64,000 nt of DNA, from the NCBI RefSeq assembly GCF_904848165.1, contig NZ_LR884459.1, forward strand, positions 1,798,001-1,862,000, given 5' to 3'. How positions within the stretch are numbered: position 1 is the first letter of the stretch; each line of letters begins with the position of its first letter. Under the pieces are notes generated by a model. That model had not been told where the DNA came from, made no database searches, and was given only the letters and a program-made list of their open reading frames with translations. The DNA comes from Psychrobacter arenosus (lineage in GTDB: Bacteria > Pseudomonadota > Gammaproteobacteria > Pseudomonadales > Moraxellaceae). Shown here in pieces: positions 24,824-34,131 of this stretch. The position numbers and the translations under genes were made by a program.

Positions 24824-25765
24824 TTACGCTGACCACCGCGGTTTTTCTCGGTGTTTGGCGATAATATTTAAGCCTTCCGGTAGACTCATACTCAGGGACT
24901 TTTGCAAATTTTCAGTAATGAATACTGAGCGGTGCTTGCCGCCGGTACAGCCAATAGCTACGGTCACGGTATGACGATTGTTGTGCAAGAACTCTGGCAG
25001 CCAACGATCAAGGAATTTATTAATATCCGCTTGCATTTCCTCTACTTCAGGATAGGCGGCAAAAAACTCGGCTACCTCACCATCTTGACCCGTTTTCGCG
25101 CGCAGTTCTGGGCTCCAATGAGGGTTAGGGAGAATTCTGACATCAAAGACAAAGTCCGCATCAATTGGTAAGCCGTATTTAAAACCAAACGACAGCAAGT
25201 TAATGGTCACTTGGTTTTCGATACCAGTATGCTCACGGATGCGCTCTTTTAGCTGATGAATGTTTAGATGACTGGTGTCTATCTTAATATCGGCATGGCT
25301 GGCGATAGGCTCTAACAGCTCAATCTCTTTTTTAATGGCATTCGGCAGGTTAAATACAGGGTTTTCTGCCGTGGCCATCAAGGGATGGACGCGGCGAGTA
25401 GCATTAAAGCGGGCTATCAATACGGGTTCTTGCGCCGTCACGTATAGGACTTTGACTACGTCGCTGCCGTAACGGTCTACCAAAGTCGTCAAAATGCTAG
25501 CAAAATTAGATAAATCAGCGCGGGGCGTCCGCACATCTACCCCTAAGGCTACTTTGGCAATGCCGCCATCCGTAATGAGCTTAGTCGCGGCATCCGGGAC
25601 CAAAGACAGGGGCATATTATCAATCGCATAATACCCTAAATCCTCTAGAATATTTAAAGCCGAGGTCTTGCCTGAGCCTGAACGACCTGAGACTATCAAT
25701 AATGATATTTCAGTTTCGGCTGGCGGGGTAATAGACGGGCTAGCGACCTGATGGTTCGGCAACAT
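24824..25765 (-). CDS. rapZ: RNase adapter protein RapZ
   Basis: A 313-residue P-loop protein. Walker A is GRSGSGKT (about residues 27-34), followed by LEDLGYYAIDNMPLSL. The C-terminal domain contains LLSFGFKYGLP, DVRILPNPHW and GCTGGKHRSV. In enterobacteria RapZ senses glucosamine-6-phosphate and directs RNase E to GlmZ; that sRNA circuit has not been shown in this lineage, so the role may differ. About 20 polar residues precede the usual start. AAGGA lies 9 bases before the ATG. Confidence 0.94.
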   Translation of the reverse strand: MLPNHQVASPSITPPAETEISLLIVSGRSGSGKTSALNILEDLGYYAIDNMPLSLVPDAATKLITDGGIAKVALGVDVRTPRADLSNFASILTTLVDRYGSDVVKVLYVTAQEPVLIARFNATRRVHPLMATAENPVFNLPNAIKKEIELLEPIASHADIKIDTSHLNIHQLKERIREHTGIENQVTINLLSFGFKYGLPIDADFVFDVRILPNPHWSPELRAKTGQDGEVAEFFAAYPEVEEMQADINKFLDRWLPEFLHNNRHTVTVAIGCTGGKHRSVFITENLQKSLSMSLPEGLNIIAKHREKPRWSA

Positions 25766-25864
25766 GAGTTTTTATCCTTGTCAAAATATGACGCTATAAA
25801 CTGGCGTAATTGTCTTAAAGGGCTTATTACTTGCTAGCAGGAATGCGTATTTACCCAACCCTTA

Positions 25865-26776
25865 CTAGCGGAGCTTTGGCGCCACGCTCACTTCTTGATT
25901 GTCTAACAAACGAGCGTTACCGAGCCAAGCTGCCGTAATAATGACCAAATCCGTAGTCGTTGCCAGCTCAGTTGTATCGGCTATCTCAGTTAAGTCCTGG
26001 TTTTTAACTTCTAAATAATCTACTTTAAAGCCCGTGGCATTGATACGGGCAATCGTCTCATCAATTAAGGCTTGCAACTGAGTCATACTCAATTGCTCCG
26101 GCTCATTACTGGCTACCAGATGCTCACCTTGGGCAAGTTGCGTGGCCAAACGATTGACCTCACGATGTAAAGCTGGGGCAATAGCGCGCTCGGCTGCGCT
26201 TAAATACTGGTTGCGAGAAGACAGAGCTAAGCCATCCTCTGCCCGGACGATAGGCGCCCCAATGATATCGATATCATAGCTTAAGTCACGTACCAATTGC
26301 CGGATAATAGCCAATTGCTGGTAGTCTTTCTGACCAAAGACCGCAATATCCGGTTGAACGATATTAAATAGCTTACTGACTACTAGCCCTACCCCATCAA
26401 AATGCGTAGGACGCGAGTTGCCACACAGCTGCTGACTGATAGCACCCGCCAAAACCTGGGTCGGCGGCGGCATAACCGGGTACATCTCAGCGACACTCGG
26501 CGCAAAAATATAGTCTGCGCCCACTTCAACCAATTTTTCCGTATCTACGCTTAAGGTCCGTGGGTAACTGTCTAGATCTTCGCCCACCCCAAACTGAGTA
26601 GGATTGACAAAAATACTCACCACGACAATATCGGCTTGCGCTTTCGCCCTTTTGACGAGCTCGATATGACCGGCATGCAGATTGCCCATAGTCGGTACTA
26701 GAGCAATTTTTTGCTGCTGACGGAGCGGTTGCAAGGTGGCACGCAGCTGTTGGATAGTGGTAAAAGTGGTGGTCAT
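25865..26776 (-). CDS. panC: Pantothenate synthetase PanC
   Basis: A 303-residue enzyme joining pantoate and beta-alanine with ATP to give pantothenate (CoA pathway). It has the HIGH-type motif in PTMGNLHAGHIELV, FVNPTQFG, FGQKDYQQL and the KMSKS-like ALSSRNQYLS. GGAAG lies 6 bases before the ATG at 26776 (start MTTTFTT); the longer frame from 26806 is therefore not used. It directly follows panB. Confidence 0.95.
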   Translation of the reverse strand: MTTTFTTIQQLRATLQPLRQQQKIALVPTMGNLHAGHIELVKRAKAQADIVVVSIFVNPTQFGVGEDLDSYPRTLSVDTEKLVEVGADYIFAPSVAEMYPVMPPPTQVLAGAISQQLCGNSRPTHFDGVGLVVSKLFNIVQPDIAVFGQKDYQQLAIIRQLVRDLSYDIDIIGAPIVRAEDGLALSSRNQYLSAAERAIAPALHREVNRLATQLAQGEHLVASNEPEQLSMTQLQALIDETIARINATGFKVDYLEVKNQDLTEIADTTELATTTDLVIITAAWLGNARLLDNQEVSVAPKLR

Positions 26777-26858
26777 AATGGGCTTCCGCGATATTGAACT
26801 GGTCATAGCTCTCTATACAATGTCATTCGTACGGCTATTTGCACTGTTATTTGTAGGG

Positions 26859-27659
26859 CTATTTAAACTGGTGCGCTTCCGTAGGGTAGCTGCCCTCTTG
26901 TACGGACTGATGGTATAAGGCAAAAGCCCCTTCTACGCTACGCGCTGTATTGCGCTCATCCGTCAAAAAGTCGTGTACGAATCGCGCGGTACGGCCATGC
27001 GTGACGCCCAACATATCGTGCATAACCAAAACTTGACCATCCGTATCACTACCAGCGCCAATACCAATGACAGGCACGTTGACGGCGGCTGTGACCGCTT
27101 TGGCTAGGGCGGCAGGGACACATTCAAGCAGGACAATAGCTGCCCCTGCGGCTACCAAAGCCTTGGCATCATTCAATAGTTTATTGGCGCTATCGTCTGA
27201 TTTACCCTGGACTTTATAGCCGCCAAACACGTTGACCGATTGCGGCGTTAGCCCCAGATGCACACAGGTGGGCGTGCCCGCAGCGGCGAGTTTTGCAACC
27301 AAGTCACATAGCTCAGCACCGCCTTCTATTTTGACCACATGCGCGCCTGCCTGCATCACTGTACGGGCATTAGCAATGGCATCCTCTAGCGTGACGTAGC
27401 TCATAAACGGCAAGTCTACCATGATTAACGCATGCTTATTACTGCGTGCCACATTAGCCGTATGGTAAGCCATATCTGCGATAGTAACTGGTAGCGTAGA
27501 GTCATGGCCTTGTACCACCATGCCTAAGCTATCGCCAATTAAGATGGTATCAACAGCAGCGTTTTCCATCATTTTGGCAAACATAGCGTCATAGCAAGTT
27601 AAGCAACTGAACTTTTTGCCTTCTTTTTTATATTTATTTAACGTAGATAAGGTAATCAT
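26859..27659 (-). CDS. panB: 3-methyl-2-oxobutanoate hydroxymethyltransferase PanB
   Basis: A 266-residue TIM-barrel enzyme that transfers a hydroxymethyl group from methylene-THF to ketoisovalerate. Characteristic motifs are FSCLTCYDAMFAKM, ILIGDSLGMVVQGHDSTLPV (metal-binding Asp), HLGLTPQSVNVFGGYKVQGK and VIGIGAGSDTDGQVLV. Length is normal. It is part of pcnB-folK-panB-panC on the minus strand, an order also found in Pseudomonas. Confidence 0.96.
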   Translation of the reverse strand: MITLSTLNKYKKEGKKFSCLTCYDAMFAKMMENAAVDTILIGDSLGMVVQGHDSTLPVTIADMAYHTANVARSNKHALIMVDLPFMSYVTLEDAIANARTVMQAGAHVVKIEGGAELCDLVAKLAAAGTPTCVHLGLTPQSVNVFGGYKVQGKSDDSANKLLNDAKALVAAGAAIVLLECVPAALAKAVTAAVNVPVIGIGAGSDTDGQVLVMHDMLGVTHGRTARFVHDFLTDERNTARSVEGAFALYHQSVQEGSYPTEAHQFK

Positions 27660-27763
27660 AGCGGCTCACTTAGTAAACGGGTGTCAACGCTGGGCTTACG
27701 CCGCAGCCTACGATATTTAGCAGGAGTAACATAGGCGACCTATGCTAGAGATACTTAGCAATA

Positions 27764-28342
27764 TTAGACAGTAAAACGGGTAAGTCCCGACCAATCGCTG
27801 CTAGCAGCATACTCGGTAATAGGGCGACCATGGATAATTAAGTTGGGGTTGAGCTGCGCTAAAGGTATCAATACAAAGTTACGCTCGCGAATACCGGCAT
27901 GCGGTACGGTCAGCGTTGGTAGCGCCAACTGTTGATCACCGTAGAGCAATAGGTCGACATCCAAGCTGCGCTCACCCCAGTGACGCAATCGCACACGCTG
28001 CGCCGCTTGCTCCAACTGTTGGCAAACGGCTAACAAGGCTAATGGCGCCAACTCCGTCACTATCTCCACCACCGCATTGATAAAATCGGGTTGGTCTTGC
28101 GGGCCCATCGGTTTGGAGGCATAGAGGGAGGACAAGCGCACCTGATGGATATCATCGCGCGCCTGCAACGTAGCCACGGCATGGTGGATATGCTCATCTG
28201 GCGTGCCTAACTCATTGGTTAGATTACCACCCAAACCCAAATAGCAACGCTGTGGTGGCTGCTGGGCGGGAGCATTATCTTTAGTGTCGTCAGCGTCTTG
28301 CTGCCCTAGCGGATGGCTAGCCGTGGCTAATAGCTCAGTCAT
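27764..28342 (-). CDS. folK: 2-amino-4-hydroxy-6-hydroxymethyldihydropteridine pyrophosphokinase FolK
   Basis: A 192-residue HPPK that pyrophosphorylates 6-hydroxymethyl-dihydropterin in folate synthesis. It has CYLGLGGNLTNE, the catalytic RHWGERSLDVDLLLYG (two Mg-binding Asp) and PHAGIRERNFVLIPLAQL. About 30 extra polar residues precede the core. It starts 16 bp after pcnB stops, consistent with one transcript. Confidence 0.95.
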   Translation of the reverse strand: MTELLATASHPLGQQDADDTKDNAPAQQPPQRCYLGLGGNLTNELGTPDEHIHHAVATLQARDDIHQVRLSSLYASKPMGPQDQPDFINAVVEIVTELAPLALLAVCQQLEQAAQRVRLRHWGERSLDVDLLLYGDQQLALPTLTVPHAGIRERNFVLIPLAQLNPNLIIHGRPITEYAASSDWSGLTRFTV

Positions 28343-28358
28343 AATAGCGGTCTATCTC

Positions 28359-30731
28359 TTAAGAGTCAGTAGCCAACCGCTCTTTCACGGTTTGCTCTGA
28401 AGTCGGGGCACGACGACGACGGGTAGCGGGAACCCGCTCACTATTTTTCACCACACCCGTAGCTATTTGCTCAGGCGTAGCAGGTGCAGCGGCCTTATTG
28501 GACTTACGGGTTGTCGACTTCGTTGATTTTTTAGCAGAGGCTTGCTGTTGCTCTGCCGCCTGCTCTTTAACCTTAGCGTTAACGTTAGTTTTAGCTGCAG
28601 CTGGGCGGTTAGACTTAGATTTTGTCTGCTCATTCGCCGCATTTTGCTGAGCTTGAGCCGCATCGATAGCGGCATTTTGCGCTTTAGCGTTCGTTTGAGC
28701 AGACTGAGTAGATGCTTTAGCATTCGTTTTAACAGGCGCTTTAGCCGCTGCTTTTTTTGTAACAGGAGCTTTATCCTTAGCTACAGGTTGAGCTTTATCG
28801 TTAGGATTAGACGTCAAGGCTGACTCAGACACAGCTGATTCAGAAACTCCTGATTCAGAAACTTTAGACGTCGCTGCCGCTTGTTTGGCACGCTCTACTT
28901 GCGTCATCTCTGAACTTGGCAAACGGCGACGGCGCTTACTAGGGACGGTTTCTACCTTCGGTAACAACACTGCTTCGCTATTACCTTGACCAGTACGGCG
29001 TGTCTTTTCTGCAGCAGGTTTAGATCGAGTGGTAGGCTTGGCTTTAGCCTCCGCATGAGCATTATGCTGAGGCGCCTTATCAGCAAGCTCAGTAGACTTT
29101 GCTACAGCTGGCGTTTTTGCAGAGACGCGCTGTTGGTTATGCGCTTTGGCCGCTGCTTCCTCTGCTTTTTTCTGCAAAGGCACTTGTTTCGCCATCTTCG
29201 CCGCATCAATAGTGAATAACGGCTTTGCCAACTGCGTATCCTGCGCTGCACCGGCGAGCTCACCGAGTGACAGTCTTTGCAATTGCGCTCGCTCTTGAGC
29301 AAACTGTGAGCTTTGCGAGGGCTTAGACGCCATATCAGGGGTCTTTGGCTGGCGTGCACGCATCGGACGGCGCTCATGGTCAGACGCAGTAGTGCTGCCT
29401 GGTTTGCTACCGTCAGTATTTACCTCGGGGCTAGCATCACGGAAGTCGTCATCGCGGTTACGATTGCGGTTGCGGCCACGGCTGCGCTTGCTACTGCCAC
29501 GGCGGGCATCGCCACCAAAGTCATCAAGCGCTTGCTGTTTTTGTTTTTCAGATAGCGTTTGATAAGTCTGCCACCACTCGCCCATTCCATTGGTAGACTC
29601 GGATAATGGGTTGGACTCGTCATCACACTGCTCGCGCAATAGCAAAAAGTCGAAAGCGGCACGGAAGCGCGGATGCTCAGCCAACTGAGTAATTTGCTTG
29701 ACGCGCGGGTTGGCCAACTTTGGCTGCATTAACCAGATATCGCGGATAAATTGCTCAGCGAATTTTGGAATGGCGGTTTTGATACGCTGACGATCAATGA
29801 CGATACTCGCCGATTGCAGCTGCGCATCGTGGAATGGCATGCCTTTTTTCTTCAGCTTAGCCAATTGGTACAGATAATTGTCCCATAGCAAAGCCGCATA
29901 GAAAAACGCGGGGTTAATACTCTTACCTTGACCAATACGCTTGTCCGTATTGACGGCGACTTGAGTCACCAATGCCGTAGGGGATTTTGGCGGATAGATA
30001 ATCAGATGCCGAATCGCGCCGTATTCAAACAATAAAGGTAACAATGGCACTAGATAGCCGCCGGTGAACATCTTTTGCGACTCATCGTATAACCGATGCG
30101 GGGAGACTTGGTCTAATAATGACCAATTGTCATCATGGAACTGCTCAGATAGTTCATCATCAAATTCAAAGCCTAGCTTGGCCTTAAAACGCAGCGCACG
30201 CAGCAACCGTACCGGATCTTCTTCAATACGGACAGGCGCATTCCCTAGCAGACGTAAAGTCTTAGATTCGATATCACCTAGCGCATCACAAAAGTCATGC
30301 ACAATGCCTTTCAGCGGCTCGTAATACAGCGCATTGATAGAGAAATCGCGACGGACAAAATCCTGCTCGATATCGCCCCAGACGTTATCACGAACGATCA
30401 TACCGTCATTAGTGGTATGCGCATCCCCATTTGGCGGCGCACGGAAAGTCGCCACCTCAATCATGTCGCGGCCTGAATACACGTGCGCCAACTGAAAGCG
30501 GCGGCCAATTACACGGCAACGCTTACCAAATAAGTCTTTTACTTCATGGGGTTTTGCATCGGTGACGGCGTCAAAATCTTTAGGATCCAGTCCCAATAAG
30601 TTATCGCGAACCCCGCCGCCTACAATATACGCTTCGTAACCACTTTTAGTTAAGGTGGCAATGACTTCAATAATCGAATTGGGCAAGTCTGCTTTGCTTA
30701 ACCCCAACTGCTTGGCTGATCGTTCTGCCAT
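28359..30731 (-). CDS. pcnB: Poly(A) polymerase I PcnB with a long disordered C-terminal extension
   Basis: A 790-residue protein, far longer than the roughly 465 residues of E. coli PcnB. The N-terminal 430 residues are the tRNA nucleotidyltransferase-like core: AYIVGGGVRDNLLGL, DPKDFDAVTDA (catalytic DxD), RRDFSINAL and EEDPVRLLRALRFKAK. PcnB adds 3' poly(A) tails that promote RNA decay. The remaining 350 residues are low-complexity, rich in Lys, Ala, Gln and Ser, with an RGSSKRSRGRNRNRNRDDD patch, a SESxVSES repeat and two copies of VPxxRRRRxPxSExT. GGGAG lies 7 bases before the ATG at 30731 (MAERSAKQ), so the frame from 30767 is too long. Confidence 0.94.
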   Translation of the reverse strand: MAERSAKQLGLSKADLPNSIIEVIATLTKSGYEAYIVGGGVRDNLLGLDPKDFDAVTDAKPHEVKDLFGKRCRVIGRRFQLAHVYSGRDMIEVATFRAPPNGDAHTTNDGMIVRDNVWGDIEQDFVRRDFSINALYYEPLKGIVHDFCDALGDIESKTLRLLGNAPVRIEEDPVRLLRALRFKAKLGFEFDDELSEQFHDDNWSLLDQVSPHRLYDESQKMFTGGYLVPLLPLLFEYGAIRHLIIYPPKSPTALVTQVAVNTDKRIGQGKSINPAFFYAALLWDNYLYQLAKLKKKGMPFHDAQLQSASIVIDRQRIKTAIPKFAEQFIRDIWLMQPKLANPRVKQITQLAEHPRFRAAFDFLLLREQCDDESNPLSESTNGMGEWWQTYQTLSEKQKQQALDDFGGDARRGSSKRSRGRNRNRNRDDDFRDASPEVNTDGSKPGSTTASDHERRPMRARQPKTPDMASKPSQSSQFAQERAQLQRLSLGELAGAAQDTQLAKPLFTIDAAKMAKQVPLQKKAEEAAAKAHNQQRVSAKTPAVAKSTELADKAPQHNAHAEAKAKPTTRSKPAAEKTRRTGQGNSEAVLLPKVETVPSKRRRRLPSSEMTQVERAKQAAATSKVSESGVSESAVSESALTSNPNDKAQPVAKDKAPVTKKAAAKAPVKTNAKASTQSAQTNAKAQNAAIDAAQAQQNAANEQTKSKSNRPAAAKTNVNAKVKEQAAEQQQASAKKSTKSTTRKSNKAAAPATPEQIATGVVKNSERVPATRRRRAPTSEQTVKERLATDS

Positions 30732-31060
30732 GCATCTACTCCCTACGGACAATCTAGAGCCACGCACCTCCCCATGCCGCTAATAGGACTATGGATAAGA
30801 AATGCGGGACATATTTAGACGCTAGTGTAACAAATTTTCGCCTGTCAAGGGGTGCAGCTTATGCGTTAAAGTGTGTTTTTAGTCAGGAAATTGTCCCGTT
30901 TTTGCCAAGACTGCCGCATTCGTTGGTAATTAAATAGACCTGCGCTACTGAGAGAGGCTCTAACTTACGCCTCAAAGCCCTAACGTATGCTCTGCGGCAA
31001 ATGCTAAAAACCCGTTGGTTAGTCTTATGGCTGTCATTATTGCACTCGTTACTGTTTTGG
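30732..31060. other. Intergenic region upstream of pcnB
   Basis: About 329 bp between pcnB and the ComEA-like gene. One open frame overlaps the latter out of phase and looks spurious. The region should hold the pcnB-folK-panBC promoter. Confidence 0.5.
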
Positions 31061-31447
31061 TTATTGGACTCGTAGCCGATGACGATTTTTTGCCACGGTT
31101 TTCTCGCCAATGCCTTTAACTAAAGTGAGGTCCTCTACCCGTTCGAAATCCCCAAACGCTTCTCGAAACAGGATAATGTCTTGCGCTTTACTGCTGCCAA
31201 TCCCTTGTAGCGCGGTTAATTCTGCTTCGCTGGCCTTATTAATATTGACTAGCGTATTGTTGAGGGCAAATTTATGGGCTGCCGCATCCTTCGTTTGTTG
31301 CTGCTGTAAGTAAGTATAAGCCGCCTTGGGATCACTAAAGCATTGCTCGCCATCCTGCGTTGCTGATGGAGTAGGAATGGCAACAGCTGCTAACGTATAA
31401 AAGATATTGATTAGCATCATAATTAGAATGAGCATAGACTGTCGCAA
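31061..31447 (-). CDS. ComEA-like helix-hairpin-helix protein
   Basis: A 128-residue protein with an N-terminal hydrophobic segment (about 4-22, signal peptide or anchor) and a C-terminal HhH pair, VNINKASEAELTALQGIG and EDLTLVKGIGEKTV, as in ComEA. ComEA binds incoming DNA in the periplasm during natural transformation. Start: AAGGAG at about 31456-31461 is 8 bases before a TTG (31447) but 20 bases before the first ATG, so TTG initiation is favoured. No other competence genes are nearby, so a competence role is likely but unproven. Confidence 0.85.
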   Translation of the reverse strand: MRQSMLILIMMLINIFYTLAAVAIPTPSATQDGEQCFSDPKAAYTYLQQQQTKDAAAHKFALNNTLVNINKASEAELTALQGIGSSKAQDIILFREAFGDFERVEDLTLVKGIGEKTVAKNRHRLRVQ

Positions 31448-31559
31448 GTCGGCAACTCCTTTATCGGCTTATTCGGCTTTAATACTCACTATTTATGTCC
31501 TTAACTGCTGTTTCATTGTTGGCTCGTTTAACGCTAACTGTTGGCGGGTTGTTCACGCG

Positions 31560-32435
31560 TTACTCTTCTATTTTAGCGGCTTCCCATAATGCATCCATTT
31601 CCTCTAGGGTACTGTCTTCCACAATTTTACCCTGTTCAGCAAGCTTAGCTTCTATATAACCAAAGCGCGATTTAAACTTATGCACGCAGGTCAAAGTTGC
31701 CGCTTCCGCATCCAAACCGACTTTACGCGCTACGTTAACCAAACCAAAGACACAGTCGCCGAGCTCTTTTTCTAATGCTCGCTCTTGTTGAGCCGTTAGC
31801 GTCTCGCCCGCTTTTGGCAAAGCCTCCTTTAATTCCGCAATCTCTTCTTCTAGTTTTTCTACTGCACCCTCGACACCTGGCCAATCAAAGCCCAACTTAC
31901 TCGCTGCCTTTTGTAAGGCCTGCGCCTGCATTAGCGCACTGCCTGCTTTGACTTGGTCCAAACGACGTTTAGCTTTGCCCCGTGCAGCGCGTTCCTGATT
32001 TTCAATCGCTTTAATTTCATCCCAACGTTGCTTGACCGCTGCATCATCGGCTAAATTTTCTTTATCAAATACATGCGGATGGCGACGGATTAGTTTCTCT
32101 TGCAGGGTAGTAATGACATCGCCCATAGCAAAACGACCTTGCTCAGCATAGAGCTGGCAATGAAACACCACCTGCAATAAGACATCGCCCAACTCGCCTT
32201 TGATATCTTCATCATCGTCTTCTTGCACCGCCTCGCCCAGCTCATAAGCCTCCTCGATAGCATACGGAATCAAGCTGTGGTTGGTCTGCTTAATATCCCA
32301 CGGGCAGTCAGCGCGTAAGCGGGCCATCAGCGCTAATAAATCTGCTAAATCTGCAGTGGCGCTTGGCGTATCGGCTACCGGTGTTGGAGCTATTACTCGT
32401 CTTTGCGATGCGTTGGTGGTCACGGTGTCATTCAT
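31560..32435 (-). CDS. mazG: Nucleoside triphosphate pyrophosphohydrolase MazG
   Basis: A 291-residue all-alpha NTP pyrophosphatase that removes non-canonical NTPs and can lower alarmone levels. The first MazG domain contains CPWDIKQTNHSLIPYAIEE and EELxE-type metal ligands with GELGDVLLQVVFH. The second domain includes EKELGDCVFGLVNVAR. An N-terminal Thr/Ala-rich extension of about 28 residues precedes the domain. GGAAA precedes the ATG. Confidence 0.94.
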   Translation of the reverse strand: MNDTVTTNASQRRVIAPTPVADTPSATADLADLLALMARLRADCPWDIKQTNHSLIPYAIEEAYELGEAVQEDDDEDIKGELGDVLLQVVFHCQLYAEQGRFAMGDVITTLQEKLIRRHPHVFDKENLADDAAVKQRWDEIKAIENQERAARGKAKRRLDQVKAGSALMQAQALQKAASKLGFDWPGVEGAVEKLEEEIAELKEALPKAGETLTAQQERALEKELGDCVFGLVNVARKVGLDAEAATLTCVHKFKSRFGYIEAKLAEQGKIVEDSTLEEMDALWEAAKIEE

Positions 32436-32606
32436 TATCTATTTCCAAAATTTCTAGTAAGATTGTTGCCTGATTTTTTACGGGGTTGGTATTTAAAGAC
32501 TTTCTAGGAGTATTGTCATGGTGCTGTTATCTAAATGTCATATAAAAACGGTAGCATCGCCAATACGACGCTCAGTCCTAATCTACCATAACCCCCGAGG
32601 GTAATC

Positions 32607-33914
32607 ATGACAATAATGGCAGACCCACAGCACACCAACTCCCTAACCTATCCACCGATTCATACACTGCAACCTTTCAAAGAACCTAACCCTGCCCTAG
32701 CCACTGACCATACTCTATTACAAAATATAACGGTCATTGGTGCCGGCTATGTTGGGTTGTCTAATGCTATCTTATTGGCACAGGCGCACCTGCAAACCAC
32801 TGTTACTCTGTTTGACATTGATGCGCAAAAAATTAGCCTATTACAGCAAGGCACCTCCCCCTTACAAGACCCTGAAATCGAGCAATTTTTAGCAGAACAG
32901 CCGCTGAATTTAAACGCCACTGCTGATGCTACAGGTATTTATCAATCTTGCGATTTAGCGCTTATTGCCACCCCGACCAATTACGATGTGGCTTCCGGTA
33001 AATTTGATACGGCATCGGTGCAGGCCAGCATTGAGTCTATTCGCGAGCAAAATCCTCTTGTGCCTATCGTGATTAAATCGACCGTGCCGATTGGCTTTAC
33101 AGAGCGGATGCACACCTTATTTGACGCCAATATTATCTTTATGCCGGAATTCCTGAGAGAAGGCCAAGCGCTGCACGACAACCTCTATCCTTCACGGATT
33201 ATCGTTGGAGCCACTGATGAGCAAAATACGTTCGCGCAAACGTTAATGGCTTTATATCAGCAGGCGAGTGCTAACGATACCGCCCACTCCCCTATCCCTA
33301 CCTTACCGATGCCACCGACCGAGGCCGAAGCAGTTAAATTATTCGCCAACAGTTATTTAGCTACCCGTATCGCGTTCTTTAACGAATTGGACAGCTTTGC
33401 TGAAAAACAAGCGCTAGACAGCCAAGCCATTATCACGGGTGTGGGACTCGACCCGCGTATCGGTCAACATTATAATAACCCCTCTTTTGGCTATGGCGGT
33501 TATTGTCTGCCCAAAGACACCCAACAGCTTAAAGCCAATTATCTTGGTATCCCTGCCAATTTGATCCACGCTATAGTCGATGCCAACAACACCCGCAAAC
33601 GCTTTATTGCCCGCAGTATCATCGAAAAAAACCCTACCAGTATCGGCATCTATCGCTTAAGCATGAAAAAAGATGCAGATAATTTTCGCGATTCCGCTGT
33701 GCTCGATATTATCGATATTTTAAAGCAACATGGCATGACGGTGACCATCTTTGAGCCTGCCTTAAACGAGACGCGATTCGCCGATTGCCACGTGATTAAT
33801 AACTTAGCAACTTTTAAAAACAGCAACGACCTAATTGTCGCTAACCGTTGGCATAACGAACTAGACGATGTCGCCGCTAAGGTTTATAGCCGCGATGTGT
33901 TTGGATACAGTTGA
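32607..33914 (+). CDS. ugd: UDP-glucose 6-dehydrogenase (Ugd family)
   Basis: A 435-residue nucleotide-sugar dehydrogenase. The NAD-binding motif VIGAGYVGLSNAILLAQ begins near residue 45 after a proline-rich start. The active-site Cys is at residue 300 in GYGGYCLPKDTQQL, followed by the C-terminal UDP-binding half (IGIYRLSMKKDADNFRDS). The reaction is UDP-glucose to UDP-glucuronate with two NAD+, feeding capsule or exopolysaccharide synthesis. GDP-mannose dehydrogenase is a less likely alternative. With pgm/manB, pgi and galU it makes a nucleotide-sugar cassette like the conserved end of Acinetobacter capsule loci. Confidence 0.9.
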   Translation: MTIMADPQHTNSLTYPPIHTLQPFKEPNPALATDHTLLQNITVIGAGYVGLSNAILLAQAHLQTTVTLFDIDAQKISLLQQGTSPLQDPEIEQFLAEQPLNLNATADATGIYQSCDLALIATPTNYDVASGKFDTASVQASIESIREQNPLVPIVIKSTVPIGFTERMHTLFDANIIFMPEFLREGQALHDNLYPSRIIVGATDEQNTFAQTLMALYQQASANDTAHSPIPTLPMPPTEAEAVKLFANSYLATRIAFFNELDSFAEKQALDSQAIITGVGLDPRIGQHYNNPSFGYGGYCLPKDTQQLKANYLGIPANLIHAIVDANNTRKRFIARSIIEKNPTSIGIYRLSMKKDADNFRDSAVLDIIDILKQHGMTVTIFEPALNETRFADCHVINNLATFKNSNDLIVANRWHNELDDVAAKVYSRDVFGYS

Positions 33915-34131
33915 TGACTCCTTTGACCAAAAGTTTGGGAGTGAAAATATACTAATATTATCAACTGCTAATAGGATTAGAACAGGGCTATAACATTAGT
34001 ATTTAAGAGATAAGGTAGTTATTAACCGTGCAATTTTGCTACTCTAAAGGGCCTGTACTTATAGTACAATTTTAGCACCACTACTATTTAAGCCAACCCC
34101 CTCCTCTCTACTGATAATATAAGTGACTGCA

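Noticed and set aside
30883..31110. A 75-codon minus-strand frame upstream of pcnB
   Set aside because: It starts inside the ComEA-like gene in another phase, has no ribosome site and no recognisable domain.
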